A stretch of DNA of 8,438 nt. Source: Nocardioidaceae bacterium. Lineage in GTDB: Bacteria; Actinomycetota; Actinomycetes; Propionibacteriales; Nocardioidaceae. The stretch's first letter is position 1. Every line of letters begins with the position of its first letter. The position numbers were made by a program, and so were the translations under genes. Of this stretch, positions 6,066 to 8,438 are shown piece by piece. The notes under the pieces are model-generated. The model had not been told where the DNA came from. It did no database searches and saw only the letters and a list, made by a program, of their open reading frames with translations. The stretch lies in the NCBI GenBank assembly GCA_013696015.1, contig JACCZI010000103.1:1-8438 (forward strand). The letters are read 5' to 3'.

Positions 6066-6083
6066 ACCTACGCTAGCGTAGGT
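6066..6083. promoter_or_regulatory. Perfect 18-bp palindrome, probable operator of the desaturase gene
   Basis: ACCTACGCTAGCGTAGGT is identical to its reverse complement across all 18 bases. It lies 22-39 bp upstream of the desaturase start, where it would overlap the core promoter or transcription start, and it overlaps the TAG stop (6068-6070) of the histidine-kinase gene. Size and symmetry fit a TetR-type dimer site. In mycobacteria the TetR-family protein MadR represses desA1 and desA2, so a similar lipid-responsive repressor is a reasonable guess. No T-tract follows on either side, so it is not a terminator. Confidence 0.7.
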
Positions 6084-7468
6084 TGCCGCTGCGTCGGCAG
6101 TTCCACGACGAAGCTGGCGCCTTCCCGGTTGTCCGCCAGCTCGATACTCCCGTGGTGCCGACGGGCGATCTCGCGGGCGATGGCCAGGCCGAGACCGGCA
6201 CCACCCAGCTCGCGGCTGCGACCCGCGTCCAGTCGGACGAACCGCTCGAAGATCCGCTCTCGCTCACCAGGTGGCACACCGGGGCCGTCGTCTCGGACGA
6301 CCAGCCGGGTGCACCCGTTGACCTGGCCGAGCTCGACCGTGACGGTCGTGGCGGCATGCCGGACGGCGTTCTCCAGCAGGTTGCGGACCAGGCCGATGAG
6401 CTCGTCGCGGTTCCCCATCACAGGCGCCGCGGACACCGACTCTGTGTGCAGCCGCACCCGTGCCGTCGGTCGAAGTCGACGGCTCTCCTCGAGCACGATG
6501 TCGTCGAGGTCGACCGGGGCGGGGGCCGGCGGTTCGGCGCCTTCATCGCTGCGCGCCAGGAACAGCAACCCGCGCACCAGCCGCTCCATCCGCTGGCTGT
6601 CGGCGAGCAGCGCATCGGCCATCGAATCCCACTCGGTGGTCTCGGGATGCGCGTTGGCGACCTCCAGCTGCGTCCGGAACGAGGCCAGCGGGCTCTGCAG
6701 CTCGTGGGAAGCATCCGCCACGAAACGCCGTTGCAGCTCGCTCGCGGTCTGGAGCCGGTCGAGCATGGCGTTCATCGTCGACGCGAGCCGGGCGATCTCG
6801 TCGTGGGTCGCAGGGACCGGGACCCGGCGGTCCAGAGCACCCGCGGAGATGTCAGCGACCTCCGAGCGGATCGCCTCGACCGGCCGGAGAGCCCGACCGA
6901 CCAGGATCCAGATGACCACCCCGAGCACCAGCAACAACGCCGGAAGCCCGATCGACAGCGCCCGGCGGATGGTTCTCATGGTCTCCGCGACCGACTCCAG
7001 GCTGTAGCCGACGTACACGGTGAACTCGCCCTGCGGCGTCTCGGCGCGCTGCGCCCACACCCGGTAGTCCTCGCGCTCATTGCCGTACGGCTCGAGCACC
7101 TCGCGGACGTTCCACACCTGCGGGTCAGGTCCGGTGGGCTGGATGTCGTTCAGCTGCTGGAAGGGGGACCGACCTGGGCTCTCCGCGACGACGGCGCCGT
7201 CCGCGCCTGTCACCAGGGCGAACTCCTCCTCGCGTGGCACCGGCAACGACGGCGGCAACGCACCGGCTTGGGCCAGCTGGGTCAGATCACCGGCCCGGGT
7301 CCGCGCGGATGCGTCGCCGCTTCGTACCAAGGCATGCTCGAGGGTGGCGAGCAGCGCGGCAGCCGCTCCCAGCAACGCCAAGGCCACGACCACGGCGGCG
7401 ATCAGCGTCGTCCGGGCCCGCACCGACTTTGGCAGGACCCGGCTCGCCTGATGCATTCCTGGTCGCAT
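6068..7468 (-). CDS. Two-component sensor histidine kinase
   Basis: 466-residue membrane kinase that phosphorylates the response regulator encoded 2 bp upstream. Domain order: transmembrane helix 1 (about 20-42), an extracytoplasmic sensor region (43-170) with no recognised ligand motif, transmembrane helix 2 (171-192), HAMP linker (about 193-245), the dimerisation/phosphoacceptor helix with H255 in SHELQSPL, then the ATPase domain with the N box NLLENAVRH (N367), DDGPGV (393-398) and GGAGLGLAI (422-430). All catalytic boxes are intact. The ATG at 7468 has only a weak GGCGG upstream; translation is probably coupled to the regulator gene. Another in-frame ATG at 7456 is possible. The stop codon lies within the palindrome that precedes the desaturase gene. 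The stimulus is unknown. Confidence 0.95.
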   Translation of the reverse strand: MRPGMHQASRVLPKSVRARTTLIAAVVVALALLGAAAALLATLEHALVRSGDASARTRAGDLTQLAQAGALPPSLPVPREEEFALVTGADGAVVAESPGRSPFQQLNDIQPTGPDPQVWNVREVLEPYGNEREDYRVWAQRAETPQGEFTVYVGYSLESVAETMRTIRRALSIGLPALLLVLGVVIWILVGRALRPVEAIRSEVADISAGALDRRVPVPATHDEIARLASTMNAMLDRLQTASELQRRFVADASHELQSPLASFRTQLEVANAHPETTEWDSMADALLADSQRMERLVRGLLFLARSDEGAEPPAPAPVDLDDIVLEESRRLRPTARVRLHTESVSAAPVMGNRDELIGLVRNLLENAVRHAATTVTVELGQVNGCTRLVVRDDGPGVPPGERERIFERFVRLDAGRSRELGGAGLGLAIAREIARRHHGSIELADNREGASFVVELPTQRQPTLA

Positions 7469-7470
7469 CG

Positions 7471-8148
7471 TCAGCCGCCGTCCGGATCGAGCCGGTACCC
7501 GACCAGGCGTACGGTCTGCAGCGACCGGCGCCCGAACGGCTCGTCGATGCGCTGCCGCAGCTGGCGGACGTAGACCTCGACGATGTTGGGGTCGCCCTCG
7601 AAGGCGAAGTCCCAGACGTGGCCGAGGATCTCACTCTTGGACAGCACCTCACCGGTGCGGCGCATCAGGAACTCCAGCAACGAGAACTGTCGCGGGGTGA
7701 GAGCGATCTCGTCGTCACCCCGCGATACCCGATGGGCCGCCGGATCAAGGGCCAGGTCACCCGCCCGCAACACCACCGGTCGCTCGTGCCCACCACGTCG
7801 TAGCAAGGCACGCAGCCGCGCCACCAGCACGACGTACGAGAAGGGCTTGGCCAAGAAGTCGTCGGCGCCCGTGTCGAGTGCTGCCGCCTCGTCGCGTTCT
7901 CCGTCCCGGGCGGTGAGCATCAGGATCGGCGCCCAGTTGTCGGCCTCACGGAGGCGGGCGCACACCGTGTAACCGTCGATGCCGGGCAACATGATGTCCA
8001 GCACGATCGCGTCGTACGCACTCTCCGAAGCGAGCCACAACCCCTCGGCCCCGTCAAAGGCCACGTCGACGGCGAAACCCTCCGACTCCAGGCCGCGTCG
8101 GACGGCTCGCGCGACGTTCTTGTCGTCCTCGACGACCAGGATCCTCAC
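7471..8148 (-). CDS. OmpR/PhoB-family response regulator
   Basis: 225-residue DNA-binding regulator and partner of the downstream kinase. The receiver domain (1-115) has the acidic pair D8-D9, phosphoacceptor D51 in VLDIMLPG, T79 (LTA) and K101 (KPF). A winged-helix domain (about 125-222) follows, with LTPRQFSLLEFLMRR and the recognition region VEVYVRQLRQRID. The start is GTG at 8148, giving MRILVVEDD, the usual N-terminus. A GGAG lies only 2 nt upstream, too close for a normal Shine-Dalgarno, so leaderless or poorly initiated translation is possible. The kinase gene follows after 2 bp. Three 11-bp-spaced CTGAA repeats begin 24 bp upstream of the start, so autoregulation is likely. Confidence 0.96.
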   Translation of the reverse strand: MRILVVEDDKNVARAVRRGLESEGFAVDVAFDGAEGLWLASESAYDAIVLDIMLPGIDGYTVCARLREADNWAPILMLTARDGERDEAAALDTGADDFLAKPFSYVVLVARLRALLRRGGHERPVVLRAGDLALDPAAHRVSRGDDEIALTPRQFSLLEFLMRRTGEVLSKSEILGHVWDFAFEGDPNIVEVYVRQLRQRIDEPFGRRSLQTVRLVGYRLDPDGG

Positions 8149-8170
8149 CGCTCCACGGTGGCACGCCGAA

Positions 8171-8198
8171 CCTGAACGCGGGCTGAAGATCGGCTGAG
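8171..8198 (+). promoter_or_regulatory. Response-regulator binding repeats, cluster 1 (three half-sites)
   Basis: CTGAA at 8172, CTGAA at 8183 and CTGAG at 8194 are direct repeats exactly 11 bp apart, about one helical turn, as expected for tandem binding of OmpR-family dimers. They lie 24-50 bp upstream of the response-regulator GTG, where they would overlap its promoter. Confidence 0.65.
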
Positions 8199-8228
8199 TA
8201 GCCGGACCACACTGCAGGCGAGGTCGTT

Positions 8229-8249
8229 GCGTTCAGGCTGGCTTCAGCC
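8229..8249 (-). promoter_or_regulatory. Response-regulator binding repeats, cluster 2 (two half-sites)
   Basis: On the minus strand, GGCTGAAG (8242-8249) and CCTGAACGC (8229-8237) repeat the cluster 1 half-sites, again with 11-bp spacing and in inverted orientation to cluster 1. They are about 80 bp upstream of the plus-strand start at 8329, a plausible activator position for that gene. The remaining stretch to 8315 shows only weak -10-like sequences (GATGTG 8262-8267, GATACA 8277-8282). Confidence 0.6.
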
Positions 8250-8328
8250 CTCCTGGCCGAGGATGTGCGTGATGCCGATACACCGGCGCAGAGCAAGCCA
8301 GGTAGGCAACCAGGTAGGAGGAACACCC

Positions 8329-8438
8329 ATGAACGTCAAGCTGATCATTGGGGCAGCCGCCGTCGCAGCCGGCGTGGCAGCCGCCGGAGGCGGCGTCGCG
8401 CTTGCCGCCGGAGGCGACGGTGAGGGCACCGTCACCGG
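8329..8438 (+). CDS. N-terminal fragment of a secreted or membrane-anchored protein
   Basis: 36 full codons are present and the gene runs off the right edge. The ATG is preceded by AGGAGG (8316-8321) at 7 nt, the strongest ribosome site in the window. The protein begins MNVKLIIGAAAVAAGVAAAGGGVALAAGG: one basic residue, then a long Ala/Gly/Val hydrophobic run, then a charged segment (GDGEGTVT), which fits a signal peptide or N-terminal anchor. It is divergent from the response-regulator gene and shares its CTGAA repeat region. In actinomycetes, genes in this position often encode PepSY-domain proteins, but no domain is visible yet, so that is only a guess. Confidence 0.75.
   Translation, partial: MNVKLIIGAAAVAAGVAAAGGGVALAAGGDGEGTVT

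Noticed and set aside
6689..6712. Gln instead of Arg in the kinase H box (SHELQSPL)
   Set aside because: The phosphoacceptor His and following Glu are intact, and this variation is common among actinobacterial kinases.
6083..7573. Long plus-strand open frames across the two-component genes
   Set aside because: They are antisense shadows of the kinase and regulator, rich in Arg, Gly and Ala and without domains, as usual in high-GC DNA.

Overview
The window is GC-rich and densely coded. It has GTG starts, many stop/start overlaps, actinobacterial-type hydrogenase genes and a mycobacterial-style diiron acyl-ACP desaturase. All of this points to a high-GC actinomycete; I cannot name the genus.

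Left part (1-4555, all genes on the minus strand). Read in the direction of transcription the order is: a DUF72 protein; a 145-residue helical protein of unknown function; the nickel-insertion pair hypA-hypB; a 157-residue small membrane protein of unknown function; the small subunit of an actinobacterial-type (group 1h, formerly group 5) [NiFe]-hydrogenase; and the first 41 codons of its large subunit, which runs off the left edge. HypA and HypB deliver nickel to the large subunit. The two subunits together would oxidise H2, in this group typically atmospheric H2 during starvation. A good -35/-10 pair lies upstream of the small-subunit gene, so the structural genes may be transcribed separately from hypAB.

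Middle part (4562-6044). A GNAT acetyltransferase gene diverges from the DUF72 gene with only six bases between their start codons. It overlaps tail-to-tail by 32 bp with an acyl-ACP desaturase gene (minus strand). A perfect 18-bp palindrome sits 22 bp upstream of the desaturase start and overlaps the stop codon of the next gene. It looks like a repressor operator.

Right part (6068-8438). A histidine kinase and an OmpR-family response regulator form a minus-strand pair. The divergent intergenic region (8149-8328) carries five CTGAA-type half-sites in two opposed clusters with exact 11-bp periodicity, which are likely binding sites for the regulator. The divergent plus-strand gene starts with a very strong Shine-Dalgarno and a signal-peptide-like N-terminus and runs off the right edge. 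No tRNA, rRNA, CRISPR or insertion sequence was seen.

The parts most worth following up are the two unassigned proteins embedded with the hydrogenase genes, the unusual ligand and active-site-shell residues of the hydrogenase subunits, and the two operator-like structures.
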